From contig JAJZUW010000007.1 in NCBI GenBank assembly GCA_021845925.1, positions 1 through 64,000 on the forward strand: a DNA stretch of 64,000 nucleotides, read 5' to 3'. Below the pieces are notes generated by a model. The model was not told where the DNA came from and made no database searches. It saw nothing but the letters and a program-made list of their open reading frames with translations. The stretch is from Pseudomonadota bacterium. Its GTDB lineage: Bacteria; Pseudomonadota; Gammaproteobacteria; Burkholderiales; Sulfuriferulaceae. Shown here piece after piece: positions 45,077 to 55,172 of the stretch (its first letter is position 1; each line of letters starts with the position of its first letter). A program made the position numbers and the translations under genes.

Positions 45077-45829
45077 TCAGCTGCGGCGCTGGCGGGTAAT
45101 CATGCCAATCAAGCCCAGACCGGCAAGCAGCAGGGCCAGGTTGCCTGGTTCCGGCACGCTCGAAACTGGTGAAAAACGTGTGATGGTTTGCAGCGATTCA
45201 TCGCCGCCGGTGGCGCCGGTAAAGCCGGCAATCATGGTCGGACCAAACTTTTGGGCCAGGTTGATGCTGGCGTTCTGATTGAACTGGAAGCCATCGATGC
45301 TGGCCTGCAGGCTGAGCAGATTGTTCTGCGCGTTGTAGCTGACGGTTTCGGTGCCGGATACCGTCTTGCGCAACCCCATCCATTCATTGGGATTGAAACT
45401 GGTGTCGTTGGCATTGCCATTCAGGTTCAGGCCAACACGGTTGTTGGTGTAGGTCTGCACGATCGAACCAACGCCATTCAGTCCGTTGTAACCTAGGTTT
45501 CCGCCATTGGCACCCACGGCCCCGGTGCCAATATTCTGCAGGGCAAACGTGATGCCATCGGCCTGAAAATAGGGAAGCGCTTGATACTGGCCGAGGTTTT
45601 GCAGCGTGAAACTGAAGGTTTCACTGAATGACTGGCTGGTTGACAGCGGGGTGCTGAACCAGGCGGCACCTGCCTGACCGAAGCCGTTGGTCAGCTGGAT
45701 GCCGCCATTTGCGTTTTGTGAGGCACTGCCAACCAGAGAAAGCTGAGCCTGCGCCTGGCCACTGCAGGCAAGGACACCGACAATCATGATGCCAGCGGTC
45801 TGAAACAGAAAACGGGCGGTGATTGTCAT
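45077..45829 (-). CDS. PEP-CTERM surface protein with L-type (legume-like) lectin domain
   Basis: Exported protein of 250 residues; start ATG 45829 follows AGGAGCAGGACC. The signal peptide ends near QAQA (about residue 29). The body resembles L-type lectin domains: SFSETFSFTLQN, ADGITFALQNIGTGAVGANG, then NNRVGLNLNGN and TVSYNAQNNLLSLQ, in the order of legume-lectin strands. The C-terminus is a classic PEP-CTERM sorting signal: VPEPGN, a hydrophobic helix, then RQRRS. Such proteins are cut and anchored by exosortase (EpsH/XrtA), linked to exopolysaccharide. No exosortase gene is in this window. Confidence 0.88.
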   Translation of the reverse strand: MTITARFLFQTAGIMIVGVLACSGQAQAQLSLVGSASQNANGGIQLTNGFGQAGAAWFSTPLSTSQSFSETFSFTLQNLGQYQALPYFQADGITFALQNIGTGAVGANGGNLGYNGLNGVGSIVQTYTNNRVGLNLNGNANDTSFNPNEWMGLRKTVSGTETVSYNAQNNLLSLQASIDGFQFNQNASINLAQKFGPTMIAGFTGATGGDESLQTITRFSPVSSVPEPGNLALLLAGLGLIGMITRQRRS

Positions 45830-46059
45830 GGTCCTGCTCCTCAGGTAGGTCGCTATGGAGTGCCGGAGCGCACGTCCAGTGCCGGTGCGACGAGTGTGGC
45901 AGTTGTGTCGGGTTTTGTAAGTATTGTCGATTAGCCATTGTGCGTCAAGGGTTTTCTGAATCCGCCGATCAAAGTCAGACCGGCTCGGAATTGTTGCAAT
46001 CCTGGCTGCTAAAACCGGTAGAATGTGGCAGGCGGAATAGCCTGTCACGGAGAAAAATC

Positions 46060-46845
46060 ATGCGTAGACTTATGTTGTGTCTGGCTGTATTACTGCTTTC
46101 GCCTGGTCTGGCCTGTGCCGACGGGCTGGGTGGTTTGCTGAATGGCAATCCGTTGCAGACTCTGGAACAACAGGGGCAGGCTGCTTTGCAGGGGCAAGCC
46201 CCGTCCGCCGGACAGAATGGCAGCGGGTTGCAGGGCATCAGTCAGGCAGACCAGGAAGGCGGACTGCGGCAGGCATTGGTGCAGGGAGCGGAGAGCGCGG
46301 TAAGCAGCCTGGGACGAACCAATGGTTATCTGGACAATCCGCAGGTCAGGATTCCGTTGCCGGGACGCCTGCAGCAGGTTGACGGACTGATGCATCAGGT
46401 TGGTCTTGGCCGTTATTCTGATGATCTGGTGGCGTCGATGAACCACGCTGCCGAACAGGCCGTGCCTCAGGCCAGAACCATTCTGGTCAATGCAGTCAAA
46501 AACATGAGCGTGAGTGATGTGCGCCAGATTCTGACCGGTGGAGACGATGCTGCCACCCAGTATTTCCGTCGGACCACCAGTCCGGCGATTGCTGCCCGTT
46601 TCCAGCCGATCATTCACCAGACCATGAACAAGGTGGGCGTGGCCAGCATCTATGACCGTTACGCCGGACAGGCTGCCCAATTCGGTCTGGTCAACCAGCA
46701 GGACAGTTCACTGGAGGGTTATATTACCCAGAAGGCGCTGGATGGTTTGTTTCTGATGATGGCGAATGAAGAAAGGCAGATCCGCCAGCATCCCATGGAA
46801 GCTGTGGGTGGTCTGGCCCGTCGGGTGTTTTCCGCGCTGCAGTGA
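46060..46845 (+). CDS. DUF4197 exported protein
   Basis: Predicted periplasmic protein of 261 residues. The start MRRLMLCLAVLLL at 46060 has GGAG ten bases upstream; the frame from 45823 has no family-like sequence before it. A signal peptide (cleavage near ACA) and a Gln/Gly-rich segment (about 30-80) precede the helical DUF4197 domain. Typical segments are NPQVRIPLPGRLQQVDGLMHQ, LVASMNHAAEQAVPQA, SVSDVRQILTGGDDAATQYF and YITQKALDGLFLMMANEER. Function unknown. It converges on the MFS gene 20 bases downstream. Confidence 0.88.
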   Translation: MRRLMLCLAVLLLSPGLACADGLGGLLNGNPLQTLEQQGQAALQGQAPSAGQNGSGLQGISQADQEGGLRQALVQGAESAVSSLGRTNGYLDNPQVRIPLPGRLQQVDGLMHQVGLGRYSDDLVASMNHAAEQAVPQARTILVNAVKNMSVSDVRQILTGGDDAATQYFRRTTSPAIAARFQPIIHQTMNKVGVASIYDRYAGQAAQFGLVNQQDSSLEGYITQKALDGLFLMMANEERQIRQHPMEAVGGLARRVFSALQ

Positions 46846-46864
46846 TTCTGTACAGTCTGGCCGT

Positions 46865-48082
46865 TCATGACCGCAATGTTTGCAGGCGATTGCGGTAAAG
46901 ATACACGGTCAGCAAGGCAAACAACCCGGAGGTTCCGCCAGCAAACATGGCGGTGCGCGGGCCGAACTGGTCTGCAATCCAGCCCATGAGCGGGGCGCCG
47001 AGCGGGGTGCTGCCCATGGCAATCGCAAACAGGATGGCAATTACGCGGCCGCGCATGGCGGATTCGGTGGCGAGTTGCACCAGACTGTTGGTCGAGGTCA
47101 TGAAGGTTTGCGTGCTGATGCCGACCGCGATCAGCACAAAGCCGAAACTGATCAGTCCCGGCATCAGGGCGGCCAGACAGACGCTCGCGCCAAAACCGGA
47201 TGCTGCCAGCGCAAGCAGGCGCACAGACGGCGCCGTGCGGTGGGCCGCCATCAGCGCGCCAGCGACCGAGCCGATGGCCATGACCGAACTCAGGATGCCG
47301 TAAGTCTGCGCATTGGCATGAAACACATCCACATCCATGGTGGAAATGAAAATCGGAAAATTGATGCCGAAGGTGCTGATGAAAAACATCATCCACAGCG
47401 CCAGTTGCAGATCCGCCCTGCGGCCGACATAACGGAATCCGTCCAGCAACCGGTTGTTGCTGCTGTCAGGTTTGCTGACCGGATGCATCCGGTGGGTATC
47501 CAGCATCAGCAGAGAAACCAGAACAGCCAGGTAGGACAGGGCATTCAGGATGAATGCCCAGCCACATCCCACCCACTCGATGACCAGTCCGGCAATGGCT
47601 GGTCCTATCATGCGGGCAGCATTGAACGAGGTGGAATTGAGCGCGACGGCGTTGGGCAGATCGGTTTCGCCGACCAGGTCGGAGACAAAGGTCTGTCGCG
47701 CCGGCGTGTCAAATGCGGAAACGCAACCCAACAGGAACGCTAGCAGATACACATGCCACAATGCAACCAGTCCGGTAATGCTGAGCACGCCAAGAATCAG
47801 CGCCAGCAGCCCCGAAGCCGTCTGGGTGGCAAACAGCAGCCAGCGCCGGTCCAGGTGGTCGGCAGCCATGCCGGTCACCGGTAACAGCAGGAATTGCGGC
47901 CCGAATTGCAAGGACATGATGATGCCGACGGCAGCTGCGTTGTGGTGGGTCAGTTCGGTCAGCACCAGCCAGTCCTGTGCCACACGCTGCATCCAGGTGC
48001 CCACGTTGGAGACAATGGCGCCAGCCGCCCAAATCCGGTAGTTGCGTTGTTTCAGGGAGCGAAAAGTCGTTTGGAAAGGCAC
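46865..48082 (-). CDS. MFS transporter, EntS/MFS_3-like
   Basis: Twelve-helix transporter of 405 residues. It begins MPFQTTFRSLKQRNYRIWAA, with the FRSLKQRNYRIW entry and the VSNVGTWMQRVAQDWLV first helix of the MFS_3 group (enterobactin-exporter-like and other drug/siderophore exporters). Mid-protein VSDLVGETDLPNAVALNST and ARMIGPAIAGLVIE are typical. Substrate unknown; no siderophore genes are nearby. Its start lies 229 bases from the start of the divergent solute-binding protein gene. That gap is the longest non-coding piece nearby and shows no clear promoter. Confidence 0.88.
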   Translation of the reverse strand: MPFQTTFRSLKQRNYRIWAAGAIVSNVGTWMQRVAQDWLVLTELTHHNAAAVGIIMSLQFGPQFLLLPVTGMAADHLDRRWLLFATQTASGLLALILGVLSITGLVALWHVYLLAFLLGCVSAFDTPARQTFVSDLVGETDLPNAVALNSTSFNAARMIGPAIAGLVIEWVGCGWAFILNALSYLAVLVSLLMLDTHRMHPVSKPDSSNNRLLDGFRYVGRRADLQLALWMMFFISTFGINFPIFISTMDVDVFHANAQTYGILSSVMAIGSVAGALMAAHRTAPSVRLLALAASGFGASVCLAALMPGLISFGFVLIAVGISTQTFMTSTNSLVQLATESAMRGRVIAILFAIAMGSTPLGAPLMGWIADQFGPRTAMFAGGTSGLFALLTVYLYRNRLQTLRS

Positions 48083-48311
48083 TCTGTCAAATCCGGAATC
48101 AACACATGGCAGTCAACCCATCATTTTACGCGTTGCTGGCAGGCTTGTCCTGTCTGGCATGGTGTCGGGTCGGATTGTGTTTCAGAAACAATACCGACAC
48201 ATGAGAAGGCTTATGCTGCGAACCTGTTCTGACTGGTCAGCCAGCAGGACATGGCTGCACCGGACGGCCCATGATCCAGACCAATGTCCGGCATCCACAC
48301 GGGAGATTCGC

Positions 48312-49448
48312 ATGAAAATGCACAGAAAGCATCATCAGATGTTGCGCTGCTCGCGGTTGTTGCAGCGCGTATCGCAGTTGCTGGCCGTCAGTTTTCTGTT
48401 CGGGCTGGCCAGTGCCCACGCTGCCGGTTTGCCGGCTTCCGCAACGCCAGTGTCGCTGGATGTTGCGGCAACCCCCAATCCGAATGTGTTTCCGTTGTTG
48501 CTGGCGATGAGCGAAAATCCGTCCCTGGCGGTGAACCTGCTGCCGGTGACCACCAGCGGAGCGGCAGCAACGGAACTGGCTTCCGGAGCAGCGGATGCGC
48601 TACTGTCCATGACGTATGTGGCCGCACAGGATGTCACCACAGGCCAGGTGCCGGACCTGCAGCTGGTGTCGGTCAATTTCTGGAACGGTTTCTACATGAT
48701 GGCGCCACGAGGTGCCCACGTCACCGGTTTTGCCAGTCTGGTTGGTCACGGTGTTCTGGTGGCAGGACCCACATCCGGAGGCAAGGGTGGCGGGCCGGAC
48801 CTGATTTTTCAGGCTGCCGCCAGGCGAGCGGGGTACAGCGTCAGCAGTTTCGATGTCTGCTACCTGTCGGTGATGCAGGCGGTGCCTTTGCTGTTACAGC
48901 AGCAGCCGATGAATGCCAGCAGTGCCTGTGATCCGGAATACAGCGAGGCACCGATGGCGCTTTCGCTGGTTGAACCGGCAGCGACCGGGCTGGTGATGGA
49001 CAGCATGAGCAGCACGACTCAATCGGGGCTGGTGGTGCGTGCGATCAGTTTTCAGTCGCTGTTTACCGGTTATGCCGAATGGCCGCAGGACGAATTACCG
49101 CATGGTGGCATTTCCGTACGTGGTTCGGTGCTGGCCAGTCCGGCTGGACGGGTGCGGGTGAATGCCTTTGTTACGGCTTACCGTGCAGCAGTGGACGAGA
49201 TGATGAATGCCACTCGCAACCCGATTCGTCTGATGCGGATTTCAGAAGCCATTTCTGCCGGCATTACCCGGTATTATGGCCAGTACGGCTTGTCGGTTCC
49301 GCCAGTGGTGGTGGCGGCTGCGCTGGCAAGCGGTCATCTGGTCTACCGCACCGACCTGTCGGTCAACGACATCCATGGCGACCTGAACAGCTTCCTGACC
49401 GAGGTGGTTGGTAGCGAACCACCAGCATCGTTTTATCACGCCATGTGA
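48312..49448 (+). CDS. Orphan periplasmic solute-binding protein, NMT1/TauA-like
   Basis: Exported protein of 378 residues starting at ATG 48312 with GGGAG upstream; the frame open from 48042 is unsupported. After a long signal peptide (cleavage near AHA) comes a type-II periplasmic-binding fold like those of nitrate/sulfonate/taurine/thiamine-precursor transporters. It has ATPNPNVFPLLLAMSENPSL, ASGAADALLSMTYVAAQDV, VNFWNGFYMMAPRGAHVTG and GVLVAGPTSGGKGGGPD. No permease or ATPase gene is adjacent, so the partner must be elsewhere or the protein has a sensing role. Ligand unknown. Confidence 0.8.
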   Translation: MKMHRKHHQMLRCSRLLQRVSQLLAVSFLFGLASAHAAGLPASATPVSLDVAATPNPNVFPLLLAMSENPSLAVNLLPVTTSGAAATELASGAADALLSMTYVAAQDVTTGQVPDLQLVSVNFWNGFYMMAPRGAHVTGFASLVGHGVLVAGPTSGGKGGGPDLIFQAAARRAGYSVSSFDVCYLSVMQAVPLLLQQQPMNASSACDPEYSEAPMALSLVEPAATGLVMDSMSSTTQSGLVVRAISFQSLFTGYAEWPQDELPHGGISVRGSVLASPAGRVRVNAFVTAYRAAVDEMMNATRNPIRLMRISEAISAGITRYYGQYGLSVPPVVVAAALASGHLVYRTDLSVNDIHGDLNSFLTEVVGSEPPASFYHAM

Positions 49449-49460
49449 GTCAGTCCGGCT

Positions 49461-50330
49461 TCAGGGCTGGCCCAGGCGGCCGGAACGGTAATCGTCCAGT
49501 GTCTGGCGAATCTCCGCCTCGCTGTTCATGACAAACGGGCCATACTGGACAATCGGTTCGCCGAGCGGCTGGCCTGCCACCAGAATGACGCGGCTGTCTG
49601 TGCCGGCTTCCAGCACGATGCCATCGCTGGCCGGATCGTTGGCCAGGATGGCCATCCGTCCCTGGGGAACCTGGGTGCCGGCAATGCTGACACTACCACG
49701 GTAAACGTAGACGAATGCATTCATGCCGGGCGCCAGGAGCTGGTCAAACCGGCTGTTGGCGGGCAGATGCAGATCCAGATAGAGCGGACGGGTTTTGTCG
49801 CGGCTGACCAGCCCGTCGTGGCCATGGCTGCTGCCGGCAATCAGGATGCATTCCACGCCTGAAGGCGTCGTGAAACGGGGCAATTCGCTGGCGGACAGGT
49901 CGCGATACCATGGCGCGCACATCTTGTCGGTCGCCGGCAGGTTGAGCCAGAGCTGAAAGCCTTCCATGCGGCCGTGTTCCTGCTGCGGGATTTCGGAGTG
50001 AATGATGCCACGTCCGGCAGTCATCCATTGCACGCCACCGTTTTCCAGCAGGCCGGCATGGCCTGCGCTGTCGTGATGCTGCATGCGCCCGGCGATCATG
50101 TAGGTGATGGTTTCAAAGCCACGGTGCGGGTGATCGGGAAAACCGGCAATGTAGTCATCCGGGTTGTCGCTGCCAAAGGCATCCAGCATCAGAAATGGGT
50201 CAAGCCGTTGCTGAAGGTCTCCGGTCAGCACGCGGGTCAGTTTGACGCCGGCGCCGTCGGAAGTCTGGCGACCGCTGATCAGCTGTTCAACGGGCCGGCT
50301 GTGGTGGACGGCGTTCGGATCTGCATTCAT
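49461..50330 (-). CDS. Pirin family protein
   Basis: Bicupin protein of 289 residues. The N-terminal cupin has the metal-binding histidines in GFPDHPHRGFETITYM and QHHDSAG, and GRGIIHSEIPQ with the glutamate nearby. The C-terminal Pirin_C cupin begins near residue 170. Some bacterial pirins are quercetinases and others interact with metabolic enzymes; the role here is not determined. The gene precedes none of its leftward neighbours closely; its end lies 12 bases from the convergent solute-binding protein. Its own start is 21 bases after the argA stop, so co-transcription from argA is possible. Confidence 0.93.
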   Translation of the reverse strand: MNADPNAVHHSRPVEQLISGRQTSDGAGVKLTRVLTGDLQQRLDPFLMLDAFGSDNPDDYIAGFPDHPHRGFETITYMIAGRMQHHDSAGHAGLLENGGVQWMTAGRGIIHSEIPQQEHGRMEGFQLWLNLPATDKMCAPWYRDLSASELPRFTTPSGVECILIAGSSHGHDGLVSRDKTRPLYLDLHLPANSRFDQLLAPGMNAFVYVYRGSVSIAGTQVPQGRMAILANDPASDGIVLEAGTDSRVILVAGQPLGEPIVQYGPFVMNSEAEIRQTLDDYRSGRLGQP

Positions 50331-50351
50331 GCGGGTTCTCCTGTCTGGCAG

Positions 50352-51665
50352 TCAGAGTTGTTTGACGAATACCTTGGAACGACGTTCGTTGTTGTAAGTG
50401 GCCTGTTTTTCGTGCGGTAGATCGGCTACGCTGGCTGGCCGGAAGCCCCGTTCGATGAACCAGTGTTCGGTGTGCGTGGTGAGTGCCCACAATTTTTTCA
50501 GGTGCAGCGCGCGGGCATTCTGTTCGATCGCCTGCAGCAGGCGGTCACCCAGATCGTGGCCGCGATAATCGGGATGAACCACCAGACAGGCCATTTCGCC
50601 GGCCTGTTCGTTGGCAAACGGGTACAGTGCCGCGCAGCCGATCACATGGCCATCGTATTCGAGTACCTGAAAACGCTGGATGTCCATTTCGAGGCGTTCG
50701 CGCGACCGGCGCACCAGTGCGCCGCCTTCTTCCAGAGGACGAATCAGCTGCAGGATGCGACCCACATCGTCCAGTGTTGCCGGACGCAGTGTTTCCAGCC
50801 GTGCCTGGGTCAGCATGGTGCCGATGCCTTCATGGGTGAACAGCTCGGCCAGCAGCCCGCCGTCCCGGTGACGGCTGATGAAATGACAGCGCAGGACACC
50901 AGCCTGGCAGGCGGCAATTGCCGCCGGCAGGTAGTAAGCCGTGTCATCCTCTTTTGAGGCATGTGCGACCAGATATTGGCGGGCTTCCGGGACCGTCATC
51001 TGCTGAATGACCTGGTCATCGGCATCCAGAATGCCTTCCTGGTCCATCAGGAATATCAGTTTGTCTGCCTTCAGCGCGCTGGCTGTAGCGCGCGCCACTT
51101 CTTCCAGCGACAGGTTGAAGATTTCACCGGTGGGCGAATACCCGAGTGGTGACAGCAGCACCACGTCCTGGTCGTCCAGTCGCTGCTGGATGGCAACCTG
51201 ATTGATTTTGCGGACATTTCCGGTGTGCAGCAGATCGACGCCATTGCGCACGCCCATGGGTTGCGCAGTGACATAATTGCCGGAAACAACACGGATATCA
51301 GCGTTGGCCATCGGCGTGTTCAGCATGCCCATCGACAACTGGGCTTCGATCTCGACGCGGACTTCGCCGACGGCTTCCTTGACGCAGGCCAGCGCATTGT
51401 CGTCGGTCACACGCACGCCTTCCACATAACGGATTTCCGCCTTGCGTTCGAGCAGATGCTCCTCGACCTGCGGCCGTACGCCATGTACCAGCACCAGCCT
51501 GACATCCAGACTGTTCAGCAGGTTAAGATCGTGTGCCAGCCCGGTAAACTGGCCATCGACCAGCATTTCGCCGCCAAATGCAACGACAAAGGTTTTGTCG
51601 CGAAATGCATTGATGAACGGGGCCGCAGCACGGAACCAGTGAACGAATTCAGGAAAGTTCGGCAT
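50352..51665 (-). CDS. argA: Amino-acid N-acetyltransferase (N-acetylglutamate synthase)
   Basis: First enzyme of arginine synthesis, 437 residues, classical two-domain ArgA. The amino-acid-kinase-like domain (about 1-280) binds the arginine inhibitor, with FVVAFGGEML, LVLVHGVRPQVEEHL and VVLLSPLGYSPTGEIFNLS. The GNAT domain follows, with CLVVHPDYRGHDLGDRLLQAIEQNA and FIERGFRPAS. The start [18 protein letters not shown] at 51665 is preferred and overlaps purK by 17 bases. ArgB, the next enzyme, is at 53456 on the other strand. Confidence 0.95.
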   Translation of the reverse strand: MPNFPEFVHWFRAAAPFINAFRDKTFVVAFGGEMLVDGQFTGLAHDLNLLNSLDVRLVLVHGVRPQVEEHLLERKAEIRYVEGVRVTDDNALACVKEAVGEVRVEIEAQLSMGMLNTPMANADIRVVSGNYVTAQPMGVRNGVDLLHTGNVRKINQVAIQQRLDDQDVVLLSPLGYSPTGEIFNLSLEEVARATASALKADKLIFLMDQEGILDADDQVIQQMTVPEARQYLVAHASKEDDTAYYLPAAIAACQAGVLRCHFISRHRDGGLLAELFTHEGIGTMLTQARLETLRPATLDDVGRILQLIRPLEEGGALVRRSRERLEMDIQRFQVLEYDGHVIGCAALYPFANEQAGEMACLVVHPDYRGHDLGDRLLQAIEQNARALHLKKLWALTTHTEHWFIERGFRPASVADLPHEKQATYNNERRSKVFVKQL

Positions 51666-52836
51666 GCGTATGCTCCGGCTGGCGACCAAAGTTCAGCTGC
51701 CGGCGGATGATGTCGGCCAGCTTAAGGGCGGCATCTGCGGTGCCGGCAAGACAGGTGAAATGGCCCATCTTGCGGCCTGGCCTGGCATCGCGTTTGCCAT
51801 ACAGATGCAGTTTTGCCTGCGGATGGCGCAGGATTTCCTGCCATTCCGGCGTGCCGGCCTGCCACAGATCGCCCAGCAGATTGACCATCACAGCCGGGGT
51901 GTGCAGTTCGGTGGCGCCCAGCGGAAGGTTGCACAGGGCTCTGACCTGGAGCTGAAACTGGTCGGTCCGGCAGGCATCCAGTGTGTAATGTCCGCTGTTG
52001 TGCGGCCGGGGTGCCATTTCATTCACCAGCAGGCTGCCATCACGGGTGATGAAGAATTCAACCCCGAGCACGCCCTGGTAAGCCAGTTGGTCGGCAATTT
52101 CCAGTGCGGTCTGGCGAGCCTTGTCCTGCAGACGCTGCCCGATGCGGGCCGGTGCGATGCTGATGTCCAGGATTCCATTCCGGTGCAGGTTTTCTGCAAC
52201 CGGAAAACAGGCAGTCTGGCCACAGGCATTGCGTGCCAGCACCACTGACAACTCGGTCTGCAATTCCACCCGCCGTTCCAGAATGCAGGTTTGCCCGCCA
52301 AAGTCGGCAAAGGCGCTGGCTGCCTGTGCAGCATCCAGCACGACAGCCTGCCCCTTGCCGTCATACCCGAAGCGGGCCACTTTGAGAATGGCCGGAAAAC
52401 CGACCTGTTGCACAGCCTCGGTCAGATCGTCGCCAGTCCGGATGACCGCAAACGGCGCCGTTGCAAAACCATGATCGCGCAGCCAGCTTTTTTCGGCGAT
52501 TCGGTCCTGGGCGATACGGACAGCCATTGCTCCTGGCCTGACCGGCAACTGAGCGGCCAGCTGTTCCAGCACACTGGCTGGGATGTTTTCGAATTCGGTG
52601 GTGACGGCAGCGCACAGACTCGCGATGTCGGCCAGCGCATCGGTATCGTGGTAATCTGCCTTCAGGTGGATGTCGGCAATCTGTCCCGCCGGACTGTCGG
52701 CATCCGGGTCCACCACCAGCACCCGATATCCCATGGTGCGTGCGGCTACCACAAACATGCGGCCCAACTGGCCACCACCCAGCATGCCAAGAGTGGCGCC
52801 CGGCAGAATCATGGCTCCGGTATCAGAGTTCAACAT
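51649..52836 (-). CDS. purK: N5-carboxyaminoimidazole ribonucleotide synthetase
   Basis: ATP-grasp enzyme of purine synthesis that carboxylates AIR, 395 residues. The start is ATG 52836 ([17 protein letters not shown]), with GGAG eight bases upstream and a 14-base overlap with purE; ATG 52815 is an alternative. The family signature [13 protein letters not shown] is followed by [34 protein letters not shown] and [14 protein letters not shown]. It acts with PurE, translated just before it. Confidence 0.96.
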   Translation of the reverse strand: MLNSDTGAMILPGATLGMLGGGQLGRMFVVAARTMGYRVLVVDPDADSPAGQIADIHLKADYHDTDALADIASLCAAVTTEFENIPASVLEQLAAQLPVRPGAMAVRIAQDRIAEKSWLRDHGFATAPFAVIRTGDDLTEAVQQVGFPAILKVARFGYDGKGQAVVLDAAQAASAFADFGGQTCILERRVELQTELSVVLARNACGQTACFPVAENLHRNGILDISIAPARIGQRLQDKARQTALEIADQLAYQGVLGVEFFITRDGSLLVNEMAPRPHNSGHYTLDACRTDQFQLQVRALCNLPLGATELHTPAVMVNLLGDLWQAGTPEWQEILRHPQAKLHLYGKRDARPGRKMGHFTCLAGTADAALKLADIIRRQLNFGRQPEHTHAELS

Positions 52837-53320
52837 CCGGTAACTCCATGTCGAGAACCAGCTGGCGCTGACTGGCGCGGAAGGCAGACAGACGGTCGGG
52901 CAATCCGGGCAGGGTGTCTCCCAGCAGCGCGGCAGCAAACAGGGCTGCGTTCGCGGCGCCTGCTTCGCCAATGGCAAACGTGGCGACAGGAATGCCTTTG
53001 GGCATCTGCACAATGGACAGCAGGGAATCCATGCCCTTCAGATAACGCGATGGGATCGGTACGCCAAGCACCGGCACCAGCGTCTTGGCTGCCAGCATGC
53101 CCGGCAGATGGGCGGCGCCGCCGGCCCCGGCGATAATGCCACGCAATCCGCGCCCAGCAGCAGTCGCTGCATAGTCGAACAGCAAGTCCGGAGTCCGGTG
53201 TGCAGAGACCACCCGTGCTTCATAAGGCACGGCCAGCGCTTTCAGCTGTGCCGCCGCATATTGCATGACAGGCCAGTCGCTCTGGCTGCCCATCACGATT
53301 CCGATAAGGGGTTTTTCCAT
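52823..53320 (-). CDS. purE: N5-carboxyaminoimidazole ribonucleotide mutase
   Basis: Class I PurE of 165 residues that moves the carboxyl group made by PurK. The N-terminal [14 protein letters not shown], the substrate loop [16 protein letters not shown], and [28 protein letters not shown] with the active-site histidine are all present. It is the first gene of the leftward purE-purK-argA unit and diverges from argB with a 135-base gap that should hold both promoters. Confidence 0.98.
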   Translation of the reverse strand: MEKPLIGIVMGSQSDWPVMQYAAAQLKALAVPYEARVVSAHRTPDLLFDYAATAAGRGLRGIIAGAGGAAHLPGMLAAKTLVPVLGVPIPSRYLKGMDSLLSIVQMPKGIPVATFAIGEAGAANAALFAAALLGDTLPGLPDRLSAFRASQRQLVLDMELPDVEL

Positions 53321-53347
53321 GATGACGATGGTGATTGCCGGCGTTAA

Positions 53348-54355
<1,008 letters not shown>

Positions 54356-54389
54356 AGCTGCTGCGCATCGATGATGCGGCGTTGTCGGC

Positions 54390-54437
54390 CGGCAAAAAAT
54401 CCTCATATACCATTTTGTACACTCCGGTTTTTTGCCG
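54390..54437. terminator. Long-armed inverted repeat between argB and the gamma-carbonic-anhydrase gene
   Basis: CGGCAAAAAA (54390-54399) and TTTTTTGCCG (54428-54437) are perfect inverted copies separated by 28 AT-rich bases. They sit in the 92-base gap between two convergent genes, where a bidirectional stop would be expected. The A/T runs are inside the arms and face the loop instead of following a GC stem, so it is not a standard intrinsic terminator. It may act as one or be a different signal. Confidence 0.4.
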
Positions 54438-54447
54438 ACCCGGTTCG

Positions 54448-55017
54448 TCACGGCGTGCCGGATGTTGTGTTGCTGGCGTAGGTGGCTGCAAGCTTGACAT
54501 AGTGCCGGGCGGAATAGAGCAACCAGTCTTTTTCTTCATCGGTGAGGCGGCGAACCGCCTTCGCCGGGCGGCCGAGGTAAAGCCAGCCGCTCTCCAGCCG
54601 TTTGCCTTCCGGCACCAGGCTGCCGGCGCCCAGGATGGTGTCCGGTTCCAGCATGGCGTGATCCATCACCAGGCTGCCCATGCCGACCAGCACGCGGTCA
54701 CCAATGGTGCAGCCGTGCAGGATGCAGCTGTGGCCGATGGTGACATCGTCGCCGATCACCAGGGGGGCTCCTTGCGGATCGCCGGCATGGGCATGCGAAA
54801 CGTGGAGCACGCTGTTGTCCTGCACGTTGCTGCGCTCGCCGATGCGGATGTGGTTGACGTCTCCGCGCACGACACTGCCGCACCACACCGAACTGTGTTC
54901 GCCGATGTCGACATGGCCAATGATCACGGCGCTGGCATGAACCCAGGCGCTGGTTGCCAGGCATGGAGTACGGTCAAGAAATGATTCGATGCAGGCGAAC
55001 TGATTGGGTGTGGCCAT
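54448..55017 (-). CDS. Gamma-carbonic-anhydrase-like protein (YrdA/PaaY type)
   Basis: Left-handed beta-helix protein of 189 residues made of hexapeptide repeats (IIGHVDIGEHSSVWCGSVVR and onward) with a C-terminal helix. The metal-site histidines of this group are visible in SVLHVSHA and VTIGHSCILHGC, and the QDNSVLH segment matches YrdA-type proteins. Some members have carbonic anhydrase activity, while others are inactive or act as thioesterases, so activity is uncertain. It converges on argB and diverges from the oligopeptidase gene with a 155-base gap. Confidence 0.9.
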   Translation of the reverse strand: MATPNQFACIESFLDRTPCLATSAWVHASAVIIGHVDIGEHSSVWCGSVVRGDVNHIRIGERSNVQDNSVLHVSHAHAGDPQGAPLVIGDDVTIGHSCILHGCTIGDRVLVGMGSLVMDHAMLEPDTILGAGSLVPEGKRLESGWLYLGRPAKAVRRLTDEEKDWLLYSARHYVKLAATYASNTTSGTP

Positions 55018-55172
55018 GGCGGTACTCTGTCGGGTTCATTTTCTGACCTTTTGTCCATCGCGGACAACATTGTGTCAGGTGTCAGTTGTTCATTGGGCTG
55101 TCAAAGCAGGTATCATGGAAAACATTATGTCACAATCCGGGTTTGCCCATGGCAGCCCTCGCAGGAGTTTTC

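Noticed and set aside
46060-48230. Similar MRRLML starts at 46060 and about 48201
   Set aside because: The second lies upstream of the better supported start of the binding-protein gene and has no signal peptide after it; the likeness is confined to a few residues.
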